DNA of 64,000 nucleotides. Source: Globisporangium splendens. Taxonomy: Eukaryota; Oomycota; Peronosporomycetes; Pythiales; Pythiaceae. How positions within the stretch are numbered: the first letter of the stretch is position 1; each line of letters opens with the position of its first letter. The DNA lies in the NCBI GenBank assembly GCA_006386115.1, contig VFIW01000030.1:124001-188000 (forward strand), given 5' to 3'. Under the pieces are notes generated by a model. The model was not told where the DNA came from. It made no database searches and saw only the letters and a program-made list of their open reading frames with translations. The translations under genes and the position numbers were made by a program. This document shows positions 33,930-46,042 of this stretch, one piece after another.

Positions 33930-34290
33930 GGTCAGTAGCTGATTTCGCTACTCGCGCTCTTTTCCATTGTGCTTTTGCACTTGGTGTGTATCTGCTGTTC
34001 GCCTTCTATTTCCCGAACCGCGTGTACTACCCGCAGCTCGCTGAAATGGATGCAGCTCATCTGAATAGCACGATTCGAAGTGTATTTCTCTACGCGTATG
34101 TGGAGTGTATCTCGTTTGGCGTGCTCGTGGTCGTGCTCAAGCACAAACTGGGTCTCTCAGCGATCCACCAATTGCCATTTGAGCTAGACTCGCACTAGAA
34201 GCAATCGAAGCTGATTCTTTGGGCCGTGTTCACGCTGCAGTCCACGCTGACACATCTCGGTACGTGCTCCATGAACTATGGATAGCGCGA
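33930..34290 (+). pseudogene. C-terminal fragment of the multi-pass membrane protein family
   Basis: The frame begins right after the LTR-like repeat (the first codons come from the repeat end) and encodes RALFHCAFALGVYLLF, NRVYYPQLAEMDAAHL and LSAIHQLPFELDSH, then an in-frame TAG (34196-34198), then KLILWAVFTLQSTLTHLG in the same frame. The pattern matches the fragment at 37320-37610 residue for residue in many places, and from memory the C-terminus of the same oomycete membrane family as 29913-30325. The middle of the protein (roughly 240 residues) is absent. Confidence 0.75.
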
Positions 34291-34645
34291 CGAAGCAGAT
34301 CTGACTTTTTTGGGTGTTTTTGACGCCAGGCGCCGACCTCACGTTCCAGTTTGCGTGACTGCATCGGTTTCCTGGTACCTTGAGTGCTGAGCCCCAAAAT
34401 CAAAGTTTGTCGCCGGCATTGTGCCGTGGGTTGTGGCCTCACTCGGTGACTGCAGACTAGGTTTTGGATTGTTGACCATTTTCGATCAAATATTGCTGCC
34501 ATAATTTGCAAATTGCATCACATGATGTGGATATTTTTGTTTTCATGATAATGGAGTTGTTTGAAGCCTCATCGCCCGCAGTTAGAGGCTCGTGGTCCAA
34601 CTTTAGACAAAACCATGACGTTTCGCGTATGAACTCGCAGAAAGC

Positions 34646-37063
34646 ATGGCGTCGAGGGTGTACGAGGAAGGAGACGGAGGCAGCGAGCGCCCGCGAACTC
34701 AGCACGTGGTTAGCACCAGTGAGCACGTCGCGGAAACTGCCACCTGGTTCGACACGATTCAGAATGGCCGACACCAGTATTCAGTCACACATCCCTCCGA
34801 GTCAGCGATCACAGAGCTTGCGCTATCCGAAACACTTCGACGCCACTTACGCGACGATACTCTACTGAAGTTGGTCTTGCGGATCTTCAGCTCGCCCCTC
34901 GTGATGGTATCGATTCAAGTCCTCGACCTGTCGCACAATGATCTGGACGACTCGTTTTGGACGCCCTTGCCATCGAATGGGTCTTGGATGGCGCTCACGT
35001 CGATCAATATCTCCAACAACAGGTGCCTGGCCATTCCAAATATGCCAATTTCAGTGAGCCAAATCGTCTTACTCGAGCGCTAACGCGACCACATGTACGC
35101 TTTTCTTGATTTACGGGAAGGTTTGCAGGCAAGTCGATTCGTTCGATCGCAGCCCTGCTTTCGCGATGCCCTGCACTGCGCCACCTCGATGTCTCCCTCA
35201 ACCCCTTCTCTTCCGACAATGCTGCCAACCAGTTGAATTCAAGTGTGGAATCATTCCAAATGATCCTGCAATCGATCGAGACAAGCCACTACTCGCATCT
35301 ATCTATCTTTGACTTGTCGTGTCTGCGCCTCACGGACGACGCCATCGCTGGGTTTCTGGAGACCTCGATAGTAAAGCGAATCACGAATCTGTACTTGCGG
35401 TCGAATGAACTTCGTGATGCCACGGCGTTGCGAATCAGCAGTATGCTGCCGAGCATGGCTTTGCAAGTACTCAGCTTGGCAGGAAACTGTATCAGCGACC
35501 GTGGACTCGGGGCGCTCTCCTTCGCGATTGATCAAACTAATTCACTCCAGACTCTGGATCTGGAGGAAAATCAAGTAAGTGGGTATAAATGTTTGTAGCA
35601 CACGATAGTACTGATCGTTGTGGTTTCTTGTCCCTGCCAGATCAGTGGGAAAGGTATCCGGACGCTGTACCATGTTCTCGATAGCCTCTCGGCTTCGTTT
35701 CCGCTCCGATACCTTCATCTGCATCGCAACTGCGTTCCAAACGAACAGGAACTCCTCGCTCGTGTGCGCGTCAAACTGCAAGAAAAGATCCTCTCAACGC
35801 ACTTGGTGGACACAGCGCAACATGCTTCGTTATCTGCTCCGCTGAGTCTGTCACTGACTGAGAGAAAGCTTCACAAAGTGCTGCTCATGGACACGAATCT
35901 GACAGACTATTTTGTTGAAGTCGCGCTCGGTACGATTCGCAACTGCGAACGATGGTCGGCGCTGCAGGAGCTCGATCTCAGTGGCAACGCGATTGCAGAA
36001 AGCGGAGCGTATGAGATCGGTCTCTACGTGTCTCTGCATCCAGCGCTGCGGGTTCTCAATCTGTCCAAGAACCGAATTGATGGTAAAACATTGCATACTT
36101 GGAGCCAATTGCGTGTGTGATTGTTGTCTGAACTATGTCGTACCACTTTGTTGGCGACAATTCATTTGTGTATGCGGGCGTGCACTTCGAAAAACAGATC
36201 GTGGAATCGTGGGCCTCGCGGAAGGACTCGAACCGAATGCTACCCTCCAAGAGCTCAATTTGCAGGACAATCAAACCACCGACACGGGTGCGAAAGTGCT
36301 GTATCTCAAGGCACTCGCGTCCAACTTGCAGAGAAGAATCTTGCTCAGCGCGGGGAATCAACTCTCATCCGAATGCAAAGTGATGCTCGCCGCTATTTCT
36401 CAAGCGCACGATCTGAGAAAGCGCTTCGACACAGAGTTCGCCCACGTCGAAAAGCTCGATTTCGCGTAAGTTTTACTGGTGGAGTCTGCGAATTGCTGGT
36501 ATGCTGATGTGGTCGCCATTGTGTCTCATGTTTTCATCTATTGTGCCTGCGTTTCATGAGACAGTGGAAAGAGTCTGCGTCAGTATGGAGCCGCTGCGAT
36601 TGTCGAGAAACTAGTCGAGTCGCAAGTGCGGGCGTGCACGTCTCTCGATCTGTCGAGGAATGGACTCGGGGACGATGGCGCACTGGAGATCGCACGACTG
36701 TTACGCGATTATCCTCCGCTCCAACGTCTGGATATCAGCTTCAACGGCATTGGGGACGCTGGAGCTATGGCAATTGCCGACGCGTTAGCCCACCACAACT
36801 CGACGCTCACGAGTCTGTCGTTGCACTCGAGTGTCGAAGGCTCTGTCATGAAACCCAAGTTGCTCGAAAAGGGACTGACCCACTTGGCCCAGGCGCTTGC
36901 GACCCACGCCTCCATTGCAATTGTTGACTTCCGCGACAACATCACGACCCCGACGCTGGTGCCAGTGTACGTTCACCTCTTGAAGCGCAATCCACGCATT
37001 CTCAAATTCAATGGCTCGAGCGCGGCAGTACCTCTCCCGGTTCGCGATCTAGAGAAGACATAG
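34646..37063 (+). CDS. Ribonuclease-inhibitor-type leucine-rich repeat protein
   Basis: Five exons (34646-35022, 35121-35574, 35641-36082, 36198-36465, 36565-37063) join in frame to 679 residues. The first acceptor is an AAG rather than CAG/TAG site and was chosen because it restores the 28-residue LRR register (SINISNNR/FAGKSIRSI); the others are standard. After about 90 residues, LRRs of the RNI class run almost to the C-terminus (VLDLSHNDL, LRHLDVSLNPF, LQVLSLAGNCISDRG, LQELDLSGNAIAESGA, LRVLNLSKNRID, LQRLDISFNGIGDAGA). No kinase, NB-ARC or membrane segment is visible, so it is a soluble LRR protein of unknown partner. It is intact although fragments of the membrane-protein family flank it on both sides. 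Confidence 0.85.
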
Positions 37064-37319
37064 TGTCCTGCCGGTGAATGGCCACGAGTCTCGATAGCGG
37101 GTACTAGTAGCGTTACCGGTCTCTTTGCTATGCAAGGTCTCGCACACTGCCTTAGTCGTTCGATTGGGTCCCCGCTGCCCTTCGCGCTCACGCTCTCCTG
37201 GTCCTTGTTTTTCATGTGTGCTGGCGAAAATTCGCTTCTGCTGCTTGCTTTTGTTTTCGTTGTCGCCATATAGAATGACTTGCGTCCTCAATGTGCTACT
37301 GTGTGTATGTGATGTTACT

Positions 37320-37610
37320 CAGGCATTTACTCGCTCGTGCTGTACCATCTCCCGAGTCGTGTGTATTATCCGTAGCTCAGTAGCATGGACGACGAGGGTC
37401 TACAGCGCACCATCCAGAACGTGTTCCCATATGCCACGATGGAGTTTGCGTCGCTCGCGATTCTGAGTTACGTGCTCAAACGCGAGCTGCACCTCTCGGC
37501 GAGCCACCAAGTCGCATTTGTGCTCGAGAAGTAATGGAACATGGTACAATCCAAGCTAGTTCTGTGGGTCGTGTTCATGCTGCAATCGACGCTGGTTCAC
37601 TTGGTATGAA
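37320..37610 (+). pseudogene. second C-terminal fragment of the multi-pass membrane protein family
   Basis: The frame reads GIYSLVLYHLPSRVYYP, TAG (37373-37375), LSSMDDEGLQRTIQNV, LKRELHLSASHQVAFVLEK, TAA (37532-37534), WNMVQSKLVLWVVFMLQSTL. The copy at 33930-34290 has CAG (Gln) where this one has the first TAG. Both stops lie in otherwise good coding sequence, so this is an eroded copy. The upstream part of the protein is missing. Confidence 0.8.
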
Positions 37611-37973
37611 TTCTCGCGATCACTTCGATCACCAATCTCACGACGTTTCTAAAGCGAACTCACTATTATATGCAGGAGCTGACACTAATTTAGTACAATA
37701 TTTTGAGACGATATTTCTCATGCAATTTATACATTCTCAAAATATGCAATCGCATTGTTGACTCGCATTGTATTATTGTGCTTCACTGCAATAACATTGC
37801 ATTGCATTGTCAGCACGTAAGTGCGCATCCTCAACTGCGTAGTTAATGAATGTACTAGAAGTTTCAAACAAATAAACGCATCGCAGAGCATTGCGCGAAG
37901 ATGCCGCCGTCGTGAACGCCATCGCGCGCAGGGGAGCGCTGTCTGCTGTGCTACAGGGATAAGGAGGAGGAAG
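37611..37973. other. spacer between the membrane-family fragment and the coiled-coil pseudogene
   Basis: AT-rich, with repeated TGCAAT/CATTGCATTG motifs (about 37720-37815). No gene seen. Confidence 0.4.
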
Positions 37974-40969
37974 ATGACTAGGAGAAGCGAGGGCGCGATG
38001 GCACTTGCGGCCGTAACGCGCTCTGCCGGTGGTGACGTGGCGGCGATGCTCAAGTTTACGACGCAACGCCCGCAGTTCGCGCTTGAGAAGCCCAACAACA
38101 CAGCGCTGTTCCGTGCCATAGTGGTAGCATGGCGGCACGAATACGCGGAGCGTCAAGGCGAAGGTCACGACGCCGACATACACAAGTACTTTGACGCGGT
38201 GCTCGCTCCAGCGATCCAAGAGCGAGAGACCGCGCTGGTGAACGTCATGCACGAGTGCTTCCAGACGGAACTTGGCGCCAAGCAAGAGCTCCTGCACGCG
38301 CAGAACCAGCGCGTGGAGACGCTGCTGCGGCAGCAGACGACGCTCGAGAACGAGCTCGCGCACTGGTAATCGAAACTCGACCGTCGCATCGCCGAGAACA
38401 ACGAGCTGCGGAAGGATTTTTACAAGCAGCTGCTCATGCTGCGCGACATGGTGAACAAGCAGAAGAACGATCCGAAGACGCTCAAGGTTCTCGACGATGC
38501 GGTCGCGACGATCTCCATGGGCAAAGACAAGGCGTCGGGGTTTATCGCCATGGGAGCTGGAGCGTCTGGTGCCACTACTGCTGCTGCTGCTGGGTCTGCT
38601 AGCAAGCACAAAGGGAAACCAGGTAGCAGTGGTGTGGAGAACGGTGGACCGACGAGTATGCGCAGAGAAAAAGACAAATGGGAAGAGCGTGCGCGAGAAG
38701 CCATGTGCGAATTCTGTTGTACGTCAGTGGTGAGATTTGTGCGGGGTGTGTCCTGATCTGATGTGTGTGTCTGTAGGGTGGAATGTCAGCAATTACAGGA
38801 GCAGGTGCTGCAGCTCAAGCACCAAAACGAAGAGCTCTGGTCGGATGAATTCTACGACTCGTGGTTTCTCAGCGCACAGAATGGGCTCTCGGAGTGTCAG
38901 CGGGTCATCGACGCAGTGTACAAGTCCCGGTGCACGTGGCAGGATGTCGGAGATGCCGTGCTCGAGGTGCTGAACAATGATCTGATATGGGATGCGGTCA
39001 AAGCGAGCGCCAGGCAGGAGAAAGATCGTGTGTCGAGGGGATTAGAAGCGTTGTTGGTCCAGTTGGATGCATTGGATCCCCTTGACGGCGACTTTGATGC
39101 ACAACGGCGAGGAGAACAGTAAAATGACTCGACGACAGCAGGTGGTTCACAGTCAGCAACTACTGGATGCCCAACGTCGTGGTTCCGTCACCGGCGATCG
39201 CCGAATGATCCAGTGCGGCTGATCCAGTGTCGTGCATGCAACGGCGCGGGTTTTATCGATCCAAGCGACGGTGAACATGGCGTGTCAGTGGAGTCCGAGT
39301 CGTATTTGCGCAAAACGCTGGCTCAGGTGCTGGAATCGAAGACAGCGCTTGATCAAGCGAACGCCCGATCCGACCACGAGCCTTCCAGGAGGAATTAATG
39401 GCGTCAGTCGGAGCAAAAAGATCACGAGCAAACGTAATGCGCAATACGAGCATCTCATCGTGGAGCTGAAAAGCTCGCTTGATGAGAAAAACTCGGCAAT
39501 CCTGGAGCTCCGAAAAGCACACAAGGAATCACAGTCGCGGCTCCTTGCTGCACAGCGAGCGTCACAAAAGGAGCAGGAAGCTCATCACCAAGAAGTGGTG
39601 ACGTTGAAAATGTCGTTGACGCTTGCGCTGAAGCACCAAAACACTGCGATTGAAGAGAAGCAAGCCGCCGTGAAGTTCTTGCTGAAAAAGTTGGACAAGC
39701 AGCAGTCGCGGGGGCGATCGTTGGCGTCAATTACGACTTCAGTCGAGGAGGAAGATTCCGAGGGTGTTGATGCCGAAGAGGAGGAAGATAGAGAAGTGGA
39801 CTCACTCGGGTTGGATTTCGTTGCCAATTTGACTGACGAGGAATTCGAAAAACTCGATGAAGTGAAGCGATCCGAGGTTGTCGCGCGGCGGTACTCGCAA
39901 GCGATTGAGCGCGTGCAGAAGGAGTACGAAGGTCAAAAGAGTCTACTGCAGCAAGCAGAAGAAGAGATTGATCAGAATGACGAGCGGAGGAAGCGCACGA
40001 ATAGCATCGCGCTTGGCAACATCGTCGTGAGCATGACGTCCCACCCGCGAGATCTGTTTAAAGCTCTTGCGACGGCGTAAAATGAGCTGTTGAACGTACG
40101 GCGCGCGTCACAACGATCGTCAACTTTGCAAACGGACCGGTTGCTCACGCTGACGACCCATTTGAGCCATTTGTCAGAAGAGCTTTGCATGGTGCGCAAG
40201 CGTGCGAAAACGGAGATCGAATTCTGGAAACTGGAGTGTGAAAAGGTGCAAAACGCAAGCAAAGTCGTGGCATCGGATCTGCAGAACGCACGACTTCAAT
40301 TACAAGCAGCAAACGAGCAGTGCACATCGACTTGGGATGTCGGTGATGGTAAGTGCACGCTCTGTGAGAAGCACCAGGTCCGGTTGATGGAAATATCAAG
40401 CCAACTGTTGCTGAAGGAGACGCAAAACGCGCTGTCCGAGACATCAGACCGTTCGAATGCTGATCCAGATGCAAATGCGGAATCGACGTCGAAGGATGGC
40501 GAGAGCATGGCAGCTACCTACCAGTTGACTCAGACGGAGTGGTAACACGTGAGCAAGATGGTGCTGAAAATCGAAGACTTGTACGCAACGATGACTCCGT
40601 CCAAGCTGGAGAATGCACGGAAAGTGATTGCATGTGCGGTACTAGGCGAAGAAGTTGCAAATAACACGGACCTTCGCGTGCAAGGTTCTCCAATTGGACG
40701 CCGTGCATCTCGAGGGGAATAGATGCGTCGCGCTCGTCGTCGTCACTTCTTGCGCGACGCACATCACGAGGTCCGGAGGTCAGTGAATCTGCTCGAAGAA
40801 GGGCTTCGCGATTGAACTCCCAGCAGCAACTGAATCCTCTGCGTGAAGAGAATCAACATCAAGAAGAAGGGACCGTACCTACCCGTCATCGTCAGGTGAT
40901 GTCTCCACCACTGTCGAGAGAGAAAGCCCACAGACTTTTAGTCCGTACTACCGCAAAGTCTCTTCGACA
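37974..40969 (+). pseudogene. 5' part of a long coiled-coil protein gene, broken by stops and frameshifts
   Basis: From ATG 37974 the frame encodes a globular start (FRAIVVAWRHEYAER) and then long coiled coil (VETLLRQQTTLENELAHW, LRKDFYKQLLMLRDMV, AQYEHLIVELKSSLDE, IERVQKEYEGQKSLLQQ). In-frame stops interrupt it at 38367 (TAA), 39120 (TAA), 40078 (TAA), 40543 (TAA), 40720 (TAG) and 40813 (TGA), with good coding sequence on both sides of each. Frame changes occur near 39123, 39212, 39400-39435, 40815 and 40880. A likely intron lies at about 38716-38777, but its donor phase does not match. A CRACNGAGFID motif (about 39224) resembles half of a DnaJ-type zinc box. The gene probably continued into the intact exons at 40970-43160. 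Many independent lesions make assembly error an unlikely explanation. Confidence 0.75.
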
Positions 40970-43160
40970 ATGTTCGCTGCTGTTCAGGAAGGCTATCTGG
41001 AGCGTACACTCATGCAACGCGAGCGAATCGGAGAGCTCGCGGTCAGCGGGGTCTCTATGGGCGGCGGCGATTCGTACTTTTCGCCGAGTCACCGCAAGAA
41101 AACGATTGTGCGCAAAATTCTAACGGAAGACGAAGTGCTGCGTCGTCGTCTTGCTCGCGGCGAAAGGATTCGTTCAGCTGCCTCCGCCGAGTCTGTTATT
41201 TACCCAACGAACGAGTCGCAGCAAGCCAAGGACGCCGTCACCAATCGAGAGCTGCAGTCAGGGGATATCGTAGCTGAACCAGCGGATCCGTGGGGAGACG
41301 ACTTGAATAACAAAGATGACGACGATACTCCACTTTACTTGTCATATGTGGACCCAGATGGACACCAAGTTTACTATGAGGACGTTGAAGTCGAAGACGG
41401 CGGTCGCTACGAAGAACAAGAAGTACTGCGAGAAGATCTGGGCGGCAGCTCAAACAACAATAGCAGTCGCCATCTTGAGACGAAAGATCCGTCGGCTGAA
41501 AGATTAGATGAGTTCCAGATCGTTATGCCGCACGTTGTTGTCGGAAATGCAAGCGTCGACGCCAAGCCGAACGACCTCCCACTCTTGCACGACTGGGATG
41601 ACATTGAGCGCGATCCGGAGGTGATCACGCAACTGCGCGATATCGTGAAGCAGAATGCGGCGACCAAGGAAGCGCTCGCGGTGACGAACTGGAAGATCCT
41701 GCTCTGGCACCTGCGCGCGTGGCGGGATCAACATCGGCTGGATTACGTACGTACGCTTGCTTTGACTTGGGCTGCATTTTTGTGGCTTTGTAAAAATGGT
41801 TTCGTGGCATGCTTCTGATTTTACGTTTGTGTTTTCTACTGCTGCAGATCAATCACGTGAGCAAGCAACGCATGAACAGACAGGAACAAGCACCGGAGCA
41901 TTGTTTGCATGCAGGAGTGCGCAGCACGATGCAAAATCTCGTGCAGTTCCGTGAGAGTTACCTGGACGCAGCCATCCGAGCACGGGATCTGATGCGCAAA
42001 GATGCGCGGCGATTGCAGACACATGTACGAAGCTGCTTGGGTTTGCTATCGATGCTTGCGTTCATGAGTCTAACGTGTTTGTTTCGACGCTCTGCTATCA
42101 ACTACAGCTCATCCACAGCGTGTCGACGATTCTGACGAACCTGAGGTGCAAGCCCATAAAGACGACAAGGTTTGCGTCGACACCACACGACAGCAGCAAC
42201 AACAGCACGCACTACCATCATGTCCAGATCGAACCAGAGCAGCACTGCAGCAGTCCACGCAAGAGCCCGTTGTCGTACTACAACAACCGGACGCTCTACC
42301 CCGCAGCGCTCGTGGACTTGAGCAAGATCCCCACAACGCAGCAGATCCCGACGCCGCACTTCCCTGTGCTCGCGAACCAAGGAGGCATCGACAACCCAAT
42401 GCGAACGCGAATCACGTACAGACTCGCGCTTCCAGAGCTACGCAGCAACAGTGCTGTGATCATGACACAATCGCCGTTGATGCCGTTGTGCAGCATGACT
42501 GCGCCGTCCATTTTCGAAGAAGACAACCGATTTCCGGTAGGTGCTCCTTTTTGGGTTCGTTGCAACTGTTGTTCTCTAACAAAATTGTTCGCATGTGTGC
42601 GCCATACTTGCAAATATCACAGCAACGCGCGGTCAAGTTTGTGGGACCGGGCTACGACTTCTCGCTCACGCACTCGCTCTCGATCATCGCGCAGCCTGTG
42701 TTGGCGATGCAGGCGTCTCCGATCAGCAGCGGACGACGCAAGTCCCCCACGTCGCGTACGTATTCGCAATGGCGTTACTCACAGGTATTTAAGACCTACG
42801 TGTGCGTTTTTGCATGACATTAGGCCAAGGAAGCCACAGCGCGCAGCCACGGAAGGCGCTGGACGCCACCAGCGGACCAGAGGTACGTCCCCATATGAAA
42901 GAACAGGGAAAGCGATGTGCATGTGGCGTCTCGAACTGTGATGTTTATATTTGTGTATGCAAATTTGCATGTATTGCCAGTCGGTGGTTCTTCCCAGTGC
43001 GGACGCAAACGCAGCATCGATCGAATCTGCATCCAGCGCCCGCCACGTGCCCATGCGTCCGCAGTCGTCGCCCGCGGGGTTAGCCCCACGCAGCACAGGC
43101 GCTCGGCCCCGCGTCACTGGCGGATTGAACAGCAACACGCCTGTAGACGGCGCCTTATGA
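40970..43160 (+). CDS. Intact 3' exons of the coiled-coil gene, function unknown
   Basis: Six exons (40970-41746, 41848-42024, 42108-42536, 42623-42755, 42824-42882, 42981-43160) join without a stop to 584 residues from ATG 40970. The frame is also open for about 30 codons upstream (SPYYRKVSSTM), so this ATG is probably internal to the original protein. Features are a basic N-terminal part (SHRKKTIVRKILTEDEVLRRRLARG), an acidic stretch with YLSYVDPDGHQVYYEDVE, an amphipathic helix (NWKILLWHLRAWRDQH), and a Ser/Pro/Asn-rich tail. No domain is recognised. Whether it is expressed as a shortened gene from a new promoter or is simply the undamaged end of a pseudogene cannot be told here. Confidence 0.6.
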
Positions 43161-46042
43161 GCGAAGGCAGGAATGACACACCCGCAGTCTTATATGCGAA
43201 GCAAGCGCGCTGCACCGCCATGCAAAAAAGCAAACAAAGAAGCAAACATGGTGCAACAACATGTGGTTGTCATTGCTGTGCGCACTCTGCAACTGCAAAG
43301 GCTTGACGGCGCAGTCCGATACAAAGATCAAGAGAAAGTGAGCGGCCTGGTGGGCAGACACGTGTTGCTGTGAGACGGAGGTGGACGGTGGCGTACCCCC
43401 GCTCCGCAGTCGTGCTTTCTGGAGGCACGCGGCTGCCATGCTTGTCGTACTGTATGTTGAATTCAGTGCGATGACACCTGCAACTCGTATGTTGAATGCA
43501 AGATTCCGACTCGAACAGTATGCAAGTTGCGCATTTTTTCCGCACGCATGCCTGCTTGCTTGCCTCCAAACCGCCGCATTTGCAGTGAGCAAGCCGCATG
43601 CTGTGATTATTTCATCATGCTTGCATGATTTATTGTTTGTTTCTTGTGGGTCTGCAGTTTGGGATCAAATGCGATCTTTTCTTCAGATCTTTTGTGTGGA
43701 GGAGGCGGGAACGTGCTGAGCGTTTCGCGATCTTGACCGTTACACTTTTGTGCGTTGAGGCCGCCGCGTACCCATGCGTCAGCGCGGCGGAAACCGCAGC
43801 GAAGGCGCTGGCATTAGTCTGCTGGGTACATTTGCAGCCCACTCACTCATAAATAACCTAGAGGATCTGCACACTTGTGGCACATTGCCACTCACCGCCA
43901 TCCATTCATGTGTCCACTGATCATCGCTGTCCCACCATTCAATTTGGCTACGCTGTTGCGAAAAGATCGCAGAGACAGGAGCGAAAGCCAGAACAAGTGC
44001 GGACCGTTCCCGTTGCCGATGGCGACCGCCACGACGGCGGACGGACGAACGAACGGACGGACGAACGGCAGTGGCGGCGTCAAAGATTCGCACGCTACAG
44101 TATTGACGACACTGACGTGCGCGTGACAGAGGGACCGCAAGTTGAACTTGGAGCCGAATCTCATGCCCAGCAGCAAAAGTATCCGAGAGTCGTCAAAATC
44201 ACAAGGTTAGAAATCCTAATAGCATCATCATATCGTTTAGCATTATATACCTGCAAACATTTCTAATCTTGAGGCGAGAACTACGTTGTGGGTTGTTGGA
44301 GTGGAATGTTCAATCCACACACGAAAAGGGCCAGACTCCAGCTACCAGAAGGTCAGAAATTCGATCCTGGAAGTTCTGTTTGGTTTTCTGGATCTCTCTC
44401 TCTTCTGTCGATTCACTTGGCGTCTGTAGCCAATCGGCAGCGGAGATTCTAGTCTGTCACATGCGCTCGAGTGAGCGTACAGTATGGAGGTTGTGCCGAT
44501 GGCGAGGAAGATGATGCACTGACGTTGCCAGTGTCTGTGTCTTATGCAGTTCAGTGCAGATTCCGAGCCGCACTGTGCATGTGTGTGCAACAAATGCGCA
44601 AGATCTGAAAGTTAAAAGCCCTGCCTTTCTTTGGCTGAAAGTACTATTGAAGCTACTGTAAAACGTTGGTGCGGCAGGAATGAGGTTCAGAAATGCGCGT
44701 CGCTGTGTTTCTATGTGATGTGGACAAACCGACAATCCTGAGCAACACAAAACGAATAACAACTTCTGCGCAAACACAGTTACACAGCAGCACATAAAGG
44801 GTGGGTGTGGTTTCGAATTGCCTAGAAGCAAGCGACCCCAGCATCTGCTGTGAACCTCAGATGGATAGACAAGCACTCGTGTGTACGCACCCAAAATGGT
44901 CGATTGGAAGAGAGAGCCAAAGACACGAGAATCTTCGCAAATGCCTGTGTTGTTCTACTACAGCAGCAGCAGGCAGCAGAGTGTTGGTCTTGCAAAAATG
45001 AAGGGTGTTTACTCCAAATGAGTGCAGGATTATGGCTGAGTTTCCGCCCCATTTTGAATCATGTCTCTCAGACAGCAGCAGCTGGGATCAAAATCAAAAA
45101 TTCGCATTTCCACCACGTTCACGCCCTTGTCGAATCTTTGCACACGCGCAAAAAGCGCGCGTTATACTGCAACGAAGTATACCAGCATGGCAGCCGCGTT
45201 CAAGGTGACAAGCGCAAGATGCAACTCCGTTTGACTCGGCATTTATATGGAAACGATTGCACAAACCTCCACTGCAGTGGCGCTTTTCTATTTGTTGCTC
45301 TGCATCGTGGTGATCCGCGCTCGTCGCCGATCCCGTGCCACCACCCACTCTTGCTCCGTGTCAAACTGCAACAACGATCTTTTTTCCGTTGGGCCACGTG
45401 GTCCCGGCATAAATACGCGCGCACAGGTGCAGGTCGCTCGCACTCGACGTGGCCGAGCCAGCCAACCGCAGGCGCGCGAGTTGCCGTGTCTCTCTTGCCG
45501 TCACCGAGAAATGCGCGCGTGGCCTGTTTTTATTCTGCAAGTTTCGCCACCACATGCTGCAATTGTAGAATCTTGACAGATTCCACGGTTGCGCCTTGAT
45601 TGGCTCGAATGGACTGCCATATCCGCCAATCATCAAGTGGGACCTGTGCTTGGCGAGCGTGAGAAAACAGGAAACCGACAGCAACGAGCCAATCAGCTCG
45701 CCGAACAATCACCAGCAACAAGAATGTTCTGCTGCACAGCAGGCATGCGGCTAGGGGTTGCACAAGAGTTTGCCCGTCGTCGCCTGAATAGAGAGAGAGA
45801 GAGAGAGTGGGTTGGCACGCTTGTGCTGCTGCTTGTAGACGCGGACATGTGACGGCCGAAGCGCATCTCATTCCTCGAATTGGCCGCAAGCCAACAAGCG
45901 CCGCTTGCCATCTGCAGCATCCACTTGTTCTCATTTTTGCGACTCTGTGCAACGTCCAAGCGTTAAGCGCAGTCACCCAGCCAGTATCCATCCATCCACC
46001 TTTCGTGCCCCCCCACACAGCGCTGTCTCAGAATCTTGTCAA
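43161..46042. other. 2.9-kb gene-poor region
   Basis: No supportable gene. The region has many CATGC/GCATGC words, an ACGGACGAACG tandem run (about 44039-44070) and a GA run (about 45793-45808). Near the right end are CCAAT boxes (CCAATCAG at 45689-45696) and the initiator-like site upstream of the 46043 gene. A frame at about 44010-44206 (RFARYSIDDTDVRV to YPRVVKITR before a GTTAG) could be a single exon, but nothing joins to it. Confidence 0.45.
45865..45882 (+). promoter_or_regulatory. oomycete initiator-like element
   Basis: ATCTCATTCCTCGAATTG matches the oomycete initiator core TCATTYYNCAWTTT at most positions, about 160 nt before the 46043 start codon. CCAATCAG lies 170 nt further upstream. 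Confidence 0.4.

Noticed and set aside
37974..40969. Reassigned TAA/TAG codons (as glutamine) as an explanation for the in-frame stops
   Set aside because: Intact genes here end in TAA, TAG or TGA at the expected place (GSK3, helicase, RRM, PTPMT1), and the same locus also has frameshifts, so decay is simpler.
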